Shown here: piece by piece, positions 19,772-28,590 of the stretch | Numbering within the stretch: position 1 is the first letter of the stretch | Layout of the letters: the number at the start of each line of letters is the position of its first letter | Assembly (NCBI RefSeq): GCF_001647675.1 | Contig: NZ_CP015594.1 | Location: 2,170,001-2,234,000 of the forward strand | Reading direction: 5' to 3' | Source: Acinetobacter sp. NCu2D-2 | GTDB taxonomy: Bacteria; Pseudomonadota; Gammaproteobacteria; Pseudomonadales; Moraxellaceae | DNA: 64,000 nt | Position numbers and translations under genes: made by a program | The notes under the pieces: model-generated | What the model was told of the DNA's origin: nothing | What the model saw: the letters and a program-made list of their open reading frames with translations, nothing else | The model's database searches: none

Positions 19772-20092
19772 TTATTCCGCTGCGCTTTCAGCGGCATCGC
19801 CCAAGTCAGCCATTTCAACATCTTGGCCAGCTTTCAGGGTGACGTATGCTTTTTTAACATCAGAACGACGTCCGATAGTTTTACCAAAGCGTTTAGTCTT
19901 ACCTTTAGTGATCGTAGTGTTAACTTTAACAACTTGAACACCAAACAATTGTTCAACTGCTTTTTTGATTTCAAGTTTGTTTGCATCAAGTGCAACTTTG
20001 AAAACTTGAACACCAGCAGTCTCACCTAAAACTTGCGCTTTTTCTGAGAAAACAGGTCCTTGAAGGACTTGATATAAACGTTCGTTGTTCAT
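19772..20092 (-). CDS. rplW: 50S ribosomal protein L23
   Basis: L23 is the main docking site for trigger factor and SRP at the tunnel exit. The 106-residue product has [15 protein letters not shown] at the N-terminus and the tunnel loop [20 protein letters not shown]. It overlaps the rplD stop by four bases. Confidence 0.98.
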   Translation of the reverse strand: MNNERLYQVLQGPVFSEKAQVLGETAGVQVFKVALDANKLEIKKAVEQLFGVQVVKVNTTITKGKTKRFGKTIGRRSDVKKAYVTLKAGQDVEMADLGDAAESAAE

Positions 20093-20691
20093 CCGAGTTC
20101 TACCTCAATTTTCTTAGCAGCAGCTACAGACATAACAACTTTATCGAACGCGATCAAGCTAACAGGATCGATTGCAGTCGCATCAACCACATCTACGTGT
20201 GGAATGTTGCGTGCAGCAAGATACAAGTTCTCATCAACAGCATCAGTAACGATCAATGCGCGAGTCGCATTTAAGTCGTTAAGTTTTGCAAGCAATTCTT
20301 TAGTTTTTGGAGCTGCAACAGCAAACTCTTCAACTAATACCAAGCGATCTTGACGAACAAGTTCAGCAAGGATGCATTGCATAGCACCGCGGTACATTTT
20401 ACGGTTTACTTTTTGAGACCAGTCTTGTGGACGAGCAGCAAAAGTTTTACCACCGCCAACCCAGATTGGGCTACGAATAGAACCAGCACGAGCGCGGCCA
20501 GTACCTTTTTGACGGAATGGTTTTTTACCACCGCCAGAAACGTCTGCGCGTGATTTTTGAGCTTTAGAACCTTGACGACCACCAGCTAAATAAGCTGTAA
20601 CAACTTGGTGTACAAGAGCTTCATTAAATTCACGACCGAACGCAACTTCTGATAATTCAACAGCAGAGCCGGAAACAGTATTTAAATTCAC
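20089..20691 (-). CDS. rplD: 50S ribosomal protein L4
   Basis: L4 contributes an extended loop to the tunnel and represses the S10 operon in E. coli. The 200-residue product has the tunnel loop [19 protein letters not shown] at about 60-80. Whether it acts on the leader seen at 21714-21882 cannot be judged from sequence alone. Confidence 0.98.
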   Translation of the reverse strand: MNLNTVSGSAVELSEVAFGREFNEALVHQVVTAYLAGGRQGSKAQKSRADVSGGGKKPFRQKGTGRARAGSIRSPIWVGGGKTFAARPQDWSQKVNRKMYRGAMQCILAELVRQDRLVLVEEFAVAAPKTKELLAKLNDLNATRALIVTDAVDENLYLAARNIPHVDVVDATAIDPVSLIAFDKVVMSVAAAKKIEVELG

Positions 20692-20702
20692 GTTATTTCC
20701 CC

Positions 20703-21341
20703 TCAGGCCTTGATAGTAGGACGAACAGTTACGTCGCCACCAGTAGCACCAGGAACCGCGCCTTTAACAACAAGAACTGAACGTTCTGCGTCGATTGCAA
20801 CGATTTCAAGACCCTGTGTAGTTACGCGTTCAGCACCTAAATGGCCAGCCATTTTTTTGCCTTTGAATACGCGACCAGGAGTCTGGTTTTGACCTGTAGA
20901 ACCTAGAACACGGTGAGAAACAGAGTTACCGTGAGTAGCGTCTTGGGTACGGAAGTTCCAACGTTTAACACCACCTTGGAAACCTTTACCTTTAGATGTA
21001 CCAGTTACGTCAACAATTTGACCAACTGTGAACAAATCTACACCGATAGTAGCGCCAACTTCACGACCTTCAAGCTCAGCTTCTGAAACGCGGAATTCTT
21101 GAACTAGACGACCAGCAGCAACACCCGCTTTCGCGAAGTGACCTTTCTGAGCGTTAGTCACGCGAGATTCGCGACGTTCACCAGTAGTGATTTGAATCGC
21201 TTGATAACCATCAGTTTCAAGCGTTTTGATTTGAGTGATGCGGTTAGGATCAACCTCAATCACTGTAACAGGCACAGAAACACCAGCATCTGTAAAGATA
21301 CGTGTCATACCGCACTTGCGACCGACTAAACCAATAGCCAT
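20703..21341 (-). CDS. rplC: 50S ribosomal protein L3
   Basis: L3 initiates large-subunit assembly and reaches into the peptidyl transferase centre. I start it at ATG 21341 to give [16 protein letters not shown], the standard opening of about 212 residues. An in-frame ATG six bases earlier is possible. The region [17 protein letters not shown] with its methylatable glutamine zone ([20 protein letters not shown]) is intact. Confidence 0.98.
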   Translation of the reverse strand: MAIGLVGRKCGMTRIFTDAGVSVPVTVIEVDPNRITQIKTLETDGYQAIQITTGERRESRVTNAQKGHFAKAGVAAGRLVQEFRVSEAELEGREVGATIGVDLFTVGQIVDVTGTSKGKGFQGGVKRWNFRTQDATHGNSVSHRVLGSTGQNQTPGRVFKGKKMAGHLGAERVTTQGLEIVAIDAERSVLVVKGAVPGATGGDVTVRPTIKA

Positions 21342-21401
21342 GTGCATAAACCTCTAAAAAAGCGGCCTAATTAACTCAGAGTGTTAATTAACCCGAAAGC
21401 C

Positions 21402-21713
21402 TTAACCCAATGCGATCTGAACATCAACACCAGCTGCAAGATCTAACTTCATCAACGCATCTACAGTTTTGTCTGTAGGTTGAACGATGTCGATCAAACG
21501 TTTGTAAGTGCGGATCTCGTATTGGTCACGCGCATCTTTGTTAACGTGTGGTGATGTTAAAACGTTAAAACGTTCAATGCGTGTAGGCATTGGAATTGGA
21601 CCACAAACTTGTGCGCCAGTACGTTTTGCTGTTTCTACGATTTCTTGAGCTGATTGATCAATTAGACGGTGATCAAAAGACTTAAGACGGATACGAATTC
21701 TCTGGTTAGACAT
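21402..21713 (-). CDS. rpsJ: 30S ribosomal protein S10 (NusE)
   Basis: S10 is a head protein and also the NusE factor that links ribosomes to RNA polymerase via NusG. The 103-residue product starts [20 protein letters not shown] choose ATG 21713 over the upstream in-frame start at 21749 because this is the universal N-terminus. It is the first gene of the 24-gene cluster and has a leader of about 170 bases. Confidence 0.98.
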
Positions 21714-21841
21714 ACCAGTTAACTCCAAGCCAAATATATAAAGAATCACCCTTGACGCATCTCACCCCACTAAATAAGGCAAGTGTCAAAGGCAGTGAGT
21801 TATCACTAAGGTCATGATCGATGCCACGACTGTAACGATAG

Positions 21842-21882
21842 TTAACTACTTTCTTCGCAGTTAACCCCCTTTCATTAAAGGG
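21842..21882 (-). other. Structured leader of the S10 operon
   Basis: Immediately after the predicted transcription start the RNA can form CCCTTT-AATG-AAAGGG and then GTTAACT ... AGTTAAC. The whole leader to rpsJ is about 170 bases. In E. coli an S10 leader hairpin binds L4; the shapes here differ by eye, so autoregulation is only a suggestion. Confidence 0.5.
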
Positions 21883-21888
21883 TCGCTT

Positions 21889-21917
21889 ATTATAGCTATT
21901 GTTTATTGCATAAGCAA
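21889..21917 (-). promoter_or_regulatory. Sigma-70 promoter of the S10 operon
   Basis: On the minus strand TTGCTT (21912-21917) and TATAAT (21889-21894) are separated by exactly 17 bases. A GC-rich GCGACC discriminator follows, typical of stringently controlled ribosomal promoters. Initiation is predicted near 21882. Confidence 0.8.
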
Positions 21918-21981
21918 ATCTCTTTTTACTGTTTTCTCTAACAATTCAAATTATTCCGCAAATCAAGAGCTTATTTTTTAA

Positions 21982-22719
21982 TCACTGGTATGTTTTTTCT
22001 ACAACATATTGAATCGCATTATTAAGCAATTGATTTCCTTGTATAAATTTTTCTTTTGGTGATTTTCTCAAGCTTTCGAAATCTTGCACATACTTCCCTT
22101 TAAATATCGCAATTTCATCATCATCTTCCAAAAACAACGCTAAAGATTCAGGTGTAATTTCTGGGTGAAACTGAAAGCCAAGAACATTTTGTCCAAGTTG
22201 GTACATTTGATTACGACAAGCGTCATTTTCAGCTAAGTGCACTGCACCTTTAGGAATTTCAAAAGTTTCGCTATGCCACTGCAGCACTTCTATTTCTTTT
22301 GGTAGCAAAAAGACATCATTGGGTACATTGGCAATACGGCGTACACTACTCCAACCTAATTCTTGTTCTGGATTACGACTCACTGCTGCCCCCAAAGCAT
22401 TCGCAATGAGCTGTCCACCTAGACACAATCCGATGGCAGGTTTTCCTTGTGCCAAGTAACGTCTTAGCCAGCGTTTTTCGACTTTTAACCATGGGTAATT
22501 TGCTTCATCATTGACACTCATGGTGCCACCCATGATGATGAGTAAATCCACTTCTTCAACCGTTGGTAATGCTTCGATATCCAAGGGACGATCTACAGGT
22601 AATGCAAAAAACTCGGTTGCTGTGATTTTTGCATTGTGTTCCTTTAAATACTGATAGCAACTACCAAAACCTTCACCAGCAATATGCTGAAAATAATGAA
22701 CTCTTAAATGCGACTTCAT
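21982..22719 (-). CDS. Class I glutamine amidotransferase-like protein
   Basis: The 245-residue protein has the class I glutamine amidotransferase fold, in which a Cys-His-Glu triad releases ammonia from glutamine. The nucleophile is Cys99 in GLCLGGQ; His185 and Glu187 in FQFHPEIT complete the triad, and the oxyanion segment IIMGGTMSVN is at about 61-70. There is no fused synthetase, so it resembles stand-alone GMP-synthase-like or YfeJ-type enzymes of unknown acceptor. It is divergent from the trans-sulfuration gene. Confidence 0.88.
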   Translation of the reverse strand: MKSHLRVHYFQHIAGEGFGSCYQYLKEHNAKITATEFFALPVDRPLDIEALPTVEEVDLLIIMGGTMSVNDEANYPWLKVEKRWLRRYLAQGKPAIGLCLGGQLIANALGAAVSRNPEQELGWSSVRRIANVPNDVFLLPKEIEVLQWHSETFEIPKGAVHLAENDACRNQMYQLGQNVLGFQFHPEITPESLALFLEDDDEIAIFKGKYVQDFESLRKSPKEKFIQGNQLLNNAIQYVVEKTYQ

Positions 22720-22883
22720 GCGCTACAAACCTATTGTTTTATCTCTATGATTGAAGGTTTTGCAAAAATGAAGCCAACTTTTTAGATGACGTGTTGTTTT
22801 TAAACAATTTGCAACTGAACTGGCGTGAATACCGAGATTCTCTTAAAGTAGAGCAATATTTGATTACATTTAAGAGCATTGGC

Positions 22884-24086
22884 GTGAAAATAAATCCTCA
22901 AACTTCTCTTATTCATGCACCACGAAAGGCCCCACAATATATTTCAACCGTACAACCTCCCCTCTATCGTGCATCGACCATTATTTTTAACAACACCGAT
23001 GCCCTATTTAATCGCCATTGGACGGATGCTTATGACTATAGTTATGGCACACATGGGACACCAACGACTTTTACCCTAGGCGACAACATTGCTCAACTTG
23101 AAGGCGGAACACATCATCTGCTCTGCCCAAGTGGTTTATCAGCTATTAATTTGGTGAATTCATGCTTTTTAAGTCATGGAGATGAAGTTTGGGTCGCAGA
23201 TAATATCTATGGTCCAAATATGGAGCATCTACGCAACTTAGAAACACGCTATGGCATTCACGTTAAGGTATATAACCCCATTGATGTGAACACCTTTACT
23301 CCAAGCGATAAAGCTAAGCTGCTTTGGCTCGAAGCTGCTGGCTCTGTGACGCTTGAATTTCCAGACTTAACAGGACTCGTAAAAAAAGCTCAAGCCCACA
23401 ATATACTGACTGCACTCGATAATACTTGGGGTGCAGGCCTTGCATTTAATGCGTTTGATTTTGGTGATGAACATTTAAGTGTAGACATCACCGTACATGC
23501 CCTCACTAAATACCCAAGTGGTGGTGGCGATATCTTGATGGGATCTGTAGTAACGCGCGATCAGAAACTCCATCACAAATTGTTCCGTATGCATGCAATT
23601 CAAGGTATTAGTGTATCTGGCGATGACACTGCACAAATTCAGCGTAGTCTTGCCTCTATGCGTGTACGTTATGAAGCGCAAGCACAAAGTGCATTAATAC
23701 TGAAAGATTGGCTAAAACAACAAACAGAATTTGTACAAGTCCTACACCCAGCAGATGAAAACTCAGCAGGTCATGATTATTGGAAAGAAATTTGCAAGGA
23801 TCAGCAGAGCGCAGGTTTAGTCAGTGTCGTTTTTGATGCGAAATATGACCTACAAGATATTCGCAACTTTTGTGATGCCTTAGCACTATTCAAACTTGGC
23901 TTTAGCTGGGGTGGCCCGGTCAGCCTTGTGATGCTGTATAACTTAAAAGAGATGCGCAGCCTTGCTCATAAACATTTACAACAAGGTTTATTGGTTCGTT
24001 TTTGTATAGGACTAGAACATCCACAAGATTTAATACAAGATATCGAACACGCTTTAAAACAAATGAATCAACAAAAAATTGAATAA
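22884..24086 (+). CDS. metC: PLP-dependent trans-sulfuration enzyme, cystathionine beta-lyase-like
   Basis: The enzyme belongs to the Cys/Met metabolism PLP family; cystathionine beta-lyase splits cystathionine to homocysteine in methionine synthesis. The PLP lysine lies in HALTKYPSGGGD (Lys209 from this start) and the ring-contacting Asp in ALDNTWGAG (Asp179). I prefer GTG 22884 because the next residues (KINPQTSLIHAPRKAP) resemble family N-termini and AAGAG is well spaced. An upstream GTG at 22791 would add 31 unconserved residues. The exact reaction (beta- or gamma-lyase) is not certain. A HerA-like gene follows after 18 bases. Confidence 0.85.
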   Translation: MKINPQTSLIHAPRKAPQYISTVQPPLYRASTIIFNNTDALFNRHWTDAYDYSYGTHGTPTTFTLGDNIAQLEGGTHHLLCPSGLSAINLVNSCFLSHGDEVWVADNIYGPNMEHLRNLETRYGIHVKVYNPIDVNTFTPSDKAKLLWLEAAGSVTLEFPDLTGLVKKAQAHNILTALDNTWGAGLAFNAFDFGDEHLSVDITVHALTKYPSGGGDILMGSVVTRDQKLHHKLFRMHAIQGISVSGDDTAQIQRSLASMRVRYEAQAQSALILKDWLKQQTEFVQVLHPADENSAGHDYWKEICKDQQSAGLVSVVFDAKYDLQDIRNFCDALALFKLGFSWGGPVSLVMLYNLKEMRSLAHKHLQQGLLVRFCIGLEHPQDLIQDIEHALKQMNQQKIE

Positions 24087-24104
24087 AAACCAATAGGTGA
24101 AAAT

Positions 24105-25655
24105 ATGGGAACACCAATCGTTATTGCAAAAAAAACCTCAGATACCTCACAAGAAATTGTTTTACATTCAGAGTTCGCTAACCGGCACGGTTTAATTGCG
24201 GGTGCAACAGGAACAGGTAAAACGGTGACCTTAAAGGTACTGGCAGAAAATTTTTCACGAATTGGTGTACCCGTTTTTTTAGCCGATGCTAAAGGTGATG
24301 TGTCGAGTCTTGCCCAAGCGGGAGAAAGTAACCCAAAATTTGACGAACGTATTCAGAGCTTAAATATTGATTCAATACCCTTTGCTGCCTCACCTGTGGT
24401 GTTTTGGGATTTGTTTGCTGAACAAGGTCACCCCATTCGCACCACCATTTCCGAAATCGGCCCACTACTCTTAGCACGCATACTTAATTTGAACGATACA
24501 CAAGAAGGTGTCCTCTCCGCTGTTTTTAGAATAGCAGATGATCAAGGCTTATTGCTGATTGATTTTAAAGACTTAAAAGCCATGATCAGCTATGTGTCAG
24601 AACATGCTGCAGAGTTTAAAAAGGACTACGGCAATTTATCCCCTGCGAGCCTAGGTGCAATTCAACGTAATTTATTAGCACTCGCTGACCAAGGTGGTGA
24701 CCAATTCTTTGGTGAACCCGCTTTAGATATTATGGATTTTATCCAAACTGACAGCCAAGGTCGTGGCAATATCAACATCTTGGCTGCCGATAAACTCATG
24801 AATACACCAAAGCTGTATGCCACTTTTTTGCTATGGATGTTATCGGAACTGTTTGAGCAACTCCCTGAAGTGGGCGACTTAGATCAACCGAAACTCGTAT
24901 TCTTCTTTGATGAAGCACATCTACTGTTCGACAATGCCAGCCCTGCCCTTCAAGACAAGATCGAACAGGTGGTGCGTCTGATCCGCTCCAAAGGTGTCGG
25001 GATTTACTTTGTTACCCAGAATCCACTGGATCTACCGGAAAGTGTGCTTGGCCAGCTCGGTAATCGTATCCAGCATGCCCTTCGTGCCTTTACCCCAAAA
25101 GACCAGAAAGCGGTTAAAACGGCAGCGGATACTTTCCGGGCTAATCCGGAGTTTAAAGTGCAGGAAGCCATCACTGAACTTGCTGTGGGTGAAGCCTTGA
25201 TTAGCTGTCTGGATGAGAAAGGTACGCCACAGATCGTAGAGCGCGGCTGGATCATGCCACCGCATTCCTCTTTTAGCCCGATTATACCTGAAGAACGTAA
25301 AGTACTAATGCAGCAAAGCATTGTTGCGGGCATTTATGAGCAGCAGGTCGACCGGGATAGTGCACATGAAATGCTGCAGCAAAAAGTACAGGAACGTCAG
25401 CAGCAGGCACAGGCCGCTGAACTTGCCAAACAACAAGCCAAAGAACAGGAAGCACTCGCTAAGCAGCAAGCCAAGGAACAGGAACGTCTGGCCCGTGAAC
25501 AGCAGAAAGAAGTGGAACGTGCCGCCAAGCAGCGTGAAAAACTCACCCAGGACATTGTCGGCACTTTTGCAAAAAATGCAGCTCGCAGCCTTGGAAGCAA
25601 CACTGGGCAGAAAATTGTCCGTGGCTTATTAGGTTCCCTCTTCGGCCGCAAATAA
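24105..25655 (+). CDS. HerA-like P-loop ATPase (DUF853/YjgR family)
   Basis: The 516-residue cytoplasmic ATPase belongs to the HerA/FtsK superfamily; the YjgR family has no settled function. Walker A is GATGTGKT at 33-40 and Walker B is [14 protein letters not shown] near residue 270. An arginine/glutamine-finger-type region, [19 protein letters not shown] (begins VRLIRSKG), follows. The last 100 residues form a charged coiled coil with repeated AKQQAKEQE units. From about 24950 to its end the codon use shifts to CTG/CAG-rich, unlike the first half, suggesting a recombination joint inside the gene. Confidence 0.9.
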   Translation: MGTPIVIAKKTSDTSQEIVLHSEFANRHGLIAGATGTGKTVTLKVLAENFSRIGVPVFLADAKGDVSSLAQAGESNPKFDERIQSLNIDSIPFAASPVVFWDLFAEQGHPIRTTISEIGPLLLARILNLNDTQEGVLSAVFRIADDQGLLLIDFKDLKAMISYVSEHAAEFKKDYGNLSPASLGAIQRNLLALADQGGDQFFGEPALDIMDFIQTDSQGRGNINILAADKLMNTPKLYATFLLWMLSELFEQLPEVGDLDQPKLVFFFDEAHLLFDNASPALQDKIEQVVRLIRSKGVGIYFVTQNPLDLPESVLGQLGNRIQHALRAFTPKDQKAVKTAADTFRANPEFKVQEAITELAVGEALISCLDEKGTPQIVERGWIMPPHSSFSPIIPEERKVLMQQSIVAGIYEQQVDRDSAHEMLQQKVQERQQQAQAAELAKQQAKEQEALAKQQAKEQERLAREQQKEVERAAKQREKLTQDIVGTFAKNAARSLGSNTGQKIVRGLLGSLFGRK

Positions 25656-25688
25656 TCCTCTCCTTTCTCCGATCAAAAGCATCATTTT

Positions 25689-25720
25689 TATGGGATATTT
25701 TTATATCCCATAATTTTTTT
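25689..25720 (+). terminator. Terminator after the HerA-like gene
   Basis: TATGGGATAT and ATATCCCATA form a perfect 10-bp stem with a TTTT loop, followed by A and seven T. Confidence 0.9.
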
Positions 25721-25735
25721 CATGGTTTTAATTTA

Positions 25736-25758
25736 AAGATGCATTGCAAATACATCTT
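25736..25758. promoter_or_regulatory. NsrR operator, distal site
   Basis: The 23-bp site has half-sites AAGATGCATT and AAATACATCTT around a central base pair, matching the known NsrR pattern (AAGATGyATTT and its complement). It lies about 50 bp before hmp. Confidence 0.85.
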
Positions 25759-25760
25759 TA

Positions 25761-25783
25761 AAGATGTATTTTAAATACATCTT
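25761..25783. promoter_or_regulatory. NsrR operator, proximal site
   Basis: AAGATGTATTT and AAATACATCTT form an almost perfect 23-bp palindrome, centred 25 bp from the distal site. Tandem sites just before hmp indicate repression lifted by nitric oxide. Confidence 0.88.
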
Positions 25784-25810
25784 ATAAATAACAGCCATGA
25801 GAGATCAGCT

Positions 25811-27019
25811 ATGACTCCACAGCAAATTGAACTTGTAAAAGCAACTGTTCCTGTTCTTCGTGAAAACGGTGTTGCACTCACTGGTTATTTCTATAACCGT
25901 ATGCTGGGCAATAACCCGGATCTGAAAGAAACTTTTAATATGGGTCATCAGCGTAGTGGCGCGCAGGCACAAGCCCTGGCAGGTGCGGTACTGGCATACG
26001 CAGAAAATATTGAAGATCCTTCTGTGCTGTTACCTGTGGTTGAGCTGATCGCACACAAACACGTGAGTCTGAACATTAAGGCGCCGGATTACAGCATTGT
26101 TGGGGAAAACCTGCTGCATTCCATCAGTGAAGTGCTCAACATTTCAATGGATGATCCACTGATTGAGGCGTGGGCTGCAGCGTATGGTCAACTGGCGGAT
26201 CTGTTCATCGCGACTGAAAAAGCGATTTACGACCAACATGAACAAACTAAAGGTAGCTGGTTAGGCTGGCGCAACTTCAAAATTGCTAAGAAAGTGGTGG
26301 AAAGTGACGAAATCACTTCCTTCTACCTGGCTCCTGTCGACGGCGGTCCTTTACCAAAATATGAAGCGGGCCAATACATTTCAGTACGTGTATTCGTACC
26401 TGAACTCAACCTGAGACAGCCACGTCAATACACTCTGTCGACTTGTCCACAAGCGGATTACCTGCGTATTTCGGTAAAACGTGAAGACCAGAAAGGTGAC
26501 ATGGTGCCAGGCTGGGTATCCAACACCCTACACAGCCTGCCAGAAGGTTCGGAAATTGAAGTGTCAGCGCCAACAGGTAACTTCTACCTGATCGATCCAA
26601 ACAAACGTAATGTGTTTATCAGTGGTGGTGTAGGTCTGACTCCAATGGTCGCCATGCTGAACCAGCTAGTGACACTGGATATGCCACAACCTGTAACTTT
26701 CATTCATGCCTGCCGTAGCAAACAGGTACATGCGATGAAACAGCACATTCATGACCTGAAAGCAAAATATCCACGCCTGCATACGGTAACTGCCTACGAA
26801 TTCCCGCATGCCAGTGACAAGCTGGGTGAGGATTATAATTTTGCTGGCCGTCTGGATCTAAGCATAATTGACCGTGCACTACTTCCAGAAAATGCCGACT
26901 ATTACCTGTGTGGTCCAATACCATTTATGGCTGCACAGCATAAAGCACTGGTTGCCCGAGGCATACCTGCCGAGAATATTCACAGTGAAGCCTTCGGCAC
27001 TGGTGGTGTTCACCACTAA
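25811..27019 (+). CDS. hmp: Flavohemoglobin, nitric oxide dioxygenase
   Basis: Hmp converts nitric oxide to nitrate with oxygen and NAD(P)H. The 402-residue protein has three domains: a globin (1 to about 140, with proximal His84 in AHKHVS and distal Tyr28), an FAD domain (about 150-255, with RQYTLST) and an NAD domain (about 265-402, with GGVGLTPMVAML and YYLCGP). Two NsrR operators precede it and nsrR follows. Codon use differs from the surroundings: of the first 17 leucines 12 are CTG, versus 2 of 17 at the start of plsB, so the hmp-nsrR block may have been acquired by recombination. Confidence 0.96.
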   Translation: MTPQQIELVKATVPVLRENGVALTGYFYNRMLGNNPDLKETFNMGHQRSGAQAQALAGAVLAYAENIEDPSVLLPVVELIAHKHVSLNIKAPDYSIVGENLLHSISEVLNISMDDPLIEAWAAAYGQLADLFIATEKAIYDQHEQTKGSWLGWRNFKIAKKVVESDEITSFYLAPVDGGPLPKYEAGQYISVRVFVPELNLRQPRQYTLSTCPQADYLRISVKREDQKGDMVPGWVSNTLHSLPEGSEIEVSAPTGNFYLIDPNKRNVFISGGVGLTPMVAMLNQLVTLDMPQPVTFIHACRSKQVHAMKQHIHDLKAKYPRLHTVTAYEFPHASDKLGEDYNFAGRLDLSIIDRALLPENADYYLCGPIPFMAAQHKALVARGIPAENIHSEAFGTGGVHH

Positions 27020-27047
27020 GCAGCCAGTTTAAACTGAAAGCATACAA

Positions 27048-27084
27048 GGGCTAGTCTGGCTGTGTTAGACTAGCCCTGACTTTT
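27048..27084 (+). terminator. Terminator between hmp and nsrR
   Basis: GGGCTAGTCT and AGACTAGCCC form a perfect 10-bp stem with a 9-base loop, followed by TGACTTTT. The weak T run may allow read-through into nsrR. Confidence 0.75.
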
Positions 27085-27104
27085 ATGAAAACTCCTGTTT
27101 TATA

Positions 27105-27545
27105 ATGCAGTTAAATAAATTTACCGATTACGCTTTACGGATTCTTATGTACATCGCCCAGCCGAAAGAAGTGCCGTACAACATTGCGGAACTGGCAAAT
27201 GAGCTGCAGGTGTCCGAGAATCATGCCATGAAAATTGTACATTTCATGGCAAAGCAGGACTGGCTGATTACTACCCGTGGTCGTGGTGGCGGTATTCGCC
27301 TGAATCCGGTCACCCTGAAAATTCCTTTGGGCCAAATCGTACGTGTACTACAACAAGACAGCCAGGTGGTGGAATGCAATACCCCACCCTGCGTGCTGCG
27401 GAGTAACTGTGGCTTGAAAGGTATTTTAGACAATGCCGTTGAGCAATTTTATGCCAGTCTGGACCAATATAGCTTGAGCGATGTCGTGACTCCTTTGCAG
27501 GGACATTACAGCACCCAGTCACCGATCAGCCTGATCAATCTTTAA
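27105..27545 (+). CDS. nsrR: Nitric-oxide-sensing Rrf2-family repressor NsrR
   Basis: NsrR carries a nitric-oxide-sensitive iron-sulfur cluster and represses NO detoxification genes. The 146-residue product has an N-terminal winged helix (MQLNKFTDYALRILMYIA) and Cys91, Cys96 and Cys102, the same positions as the cluster ligands of E. coli NsrR. Its operators lie in front of hmp immediately upstream. The ATG has no ribosome site; it is embedded in TATAATG and overlaps the stop of a six-codon frame beginning at 27085, so translational coupling or leaderless initiation is possible. Confidence 0.92.
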   Translation: MQLNKFTDYALRILMYIAQPKEVPYNIAELANELQVSENHAMKIVHFMAKQDWLITTRGRGGGIRLNPVTLKIPLGQIVRVLQQDSQVVECNTPPCVLRSNCGLKGILDNAVEQFYASLDQYSLSDVVTPLQGHYSTQSPISLINL

Positions 27546-27647
27546 TTTTCCTTTCATTTCTCCCTATATGACTTTTCCGGAAAGTTCGCTTGCCCGGATG
27601 ACTTCCTTTATAATGGCTGCTTGTAAATTTAAGTTTGAAGTTGAGCC

Positions 27648-28502
27648 ATGCACCACAGCAGAGGAAAGTCGAAAAACAGTAAGGCAGCCAATGCCCCAAA
27701 GCAAAAGATTAGCTATGCCAAAAAAGTTGATCCGGCCATTACTGAATATTCGCGGCAAGCCCTCAACTGGCTGCGCAAAGCTGAATTCCTGATGAGTGCG
27801 CCAAAGCTCAGCCTATGCGTAGAAGATATTGGTTTTGAGGTCGCATTTGCAGGTCGTTCTAATGCGGGCAAATCAAGTGCGATTAATGCCTTAACCAATC
27901 AAAAACAGCTTGCACGCGCGTCAAAGAAACCTGGTCGTACACAAATGATCAACTTCTTTAGCTTGGGCAATCCAAATCAACGTCTAGTCGATTTGCCGGG
28001 TTATGGATATGCCGCAGTTCCTGAAGCGATGAAAATCGTGTGGCAAAAAGAACTTGAAAACTACCTCATTCATCGTGAAAGTTTACAAGGCCTAGTGTTA
28101 TTGATGGATATTCGTCATCCATTACAACACTTTGACGTGATGATGCTGGAATGGGCATATTCACGCCAACTGTTTGTGCATGTGCTGTTAACCAAGTCAG
28201 ATAAACTTAACCGCGGTCCTGCCTCAAAAGCCTTACAAGAAGTCAAAGCTGCATTGAAAAAAATGAAGCTTAACTTCTCAATTCAATTATTCTCATCTTT
28301 AAACAAAGAAGGCTTAGAAGAATTGGCGAGCGTGATGGGTGGTCGTTTAAACTTCACCCTTGGCGAGCAAGTTGAATATAACTTTGATGCAATTCCTGAA
28401 GTTAGCGAAGACGACATTGAAGAAGATTTTGATGAAGTCGATGGCAAAATTACTGAAGTTCTTGAGCCAGAAGAAAACTCAAAATCAGAGCAACAAAACT
28501 AA
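27648..28502 (+). CDS. engB: Ribosome biogenesis GTPase EngB (YihA/YsxC)
   Basis: EngB is an essential GTPase needed for late large-subunit assembly. The P-loop is GRSNAGKSS (69-77), G3 is DLPGYG, and G4 is TKSD. At 284 residues it is longer than E. coli YihA, with about 40 extra basic residues at the N-terminus and an acidic tail of about 40 residues (DDIEEDFDEVDG) at the C-terminus. A TATAAT box at 27609-27614 may be its -10. The first 150 bases share the CTG/GCC-rich codon style of hmp. Confidence 0.95.
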   Translation: MHHSRGKSKNSKAANAPKQKISYAKKVDPAITEYSRQALNWLRKAEFLMSAPKLSLCVEDIGFEVAFAGRSNAGKSSAINALTNQKQLARASKKPGRTQMINFFSLGNPNQRLVDLPGYGYAAVPEAMKIVWQKELENYLIHRESLQGLVLLMDIRHPLQHFDVMMLEWAYSRQLFVHVLLTKSDKLNRGPASKALQEVKAALKKMKLNFSIQLFSSLNKEGLEELASVMGGRLNFTLGEQVEYNFDAIPEVSEDDIEEDFDEVDGKITEVLEPEENSKSEQQN

Positions 28503-28530
28503 ACATTTTGTGATATAATTGACAAATAAC

Positions 28531-28566
28531 TGTCCCGTATTGCTTTAAGCTGTACGGGATTTTTTA
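28531..28566 (+). terminator. Terminator of engB
   Basis: TCCCGTA (28533-28539) and TACGGGA (28553-28559) pair around a 13-base loop and are followed by six T. Confidence 0.85.
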
Positions 28567-28590
28567 TTGATACTGTGAGCATAACCCTTT

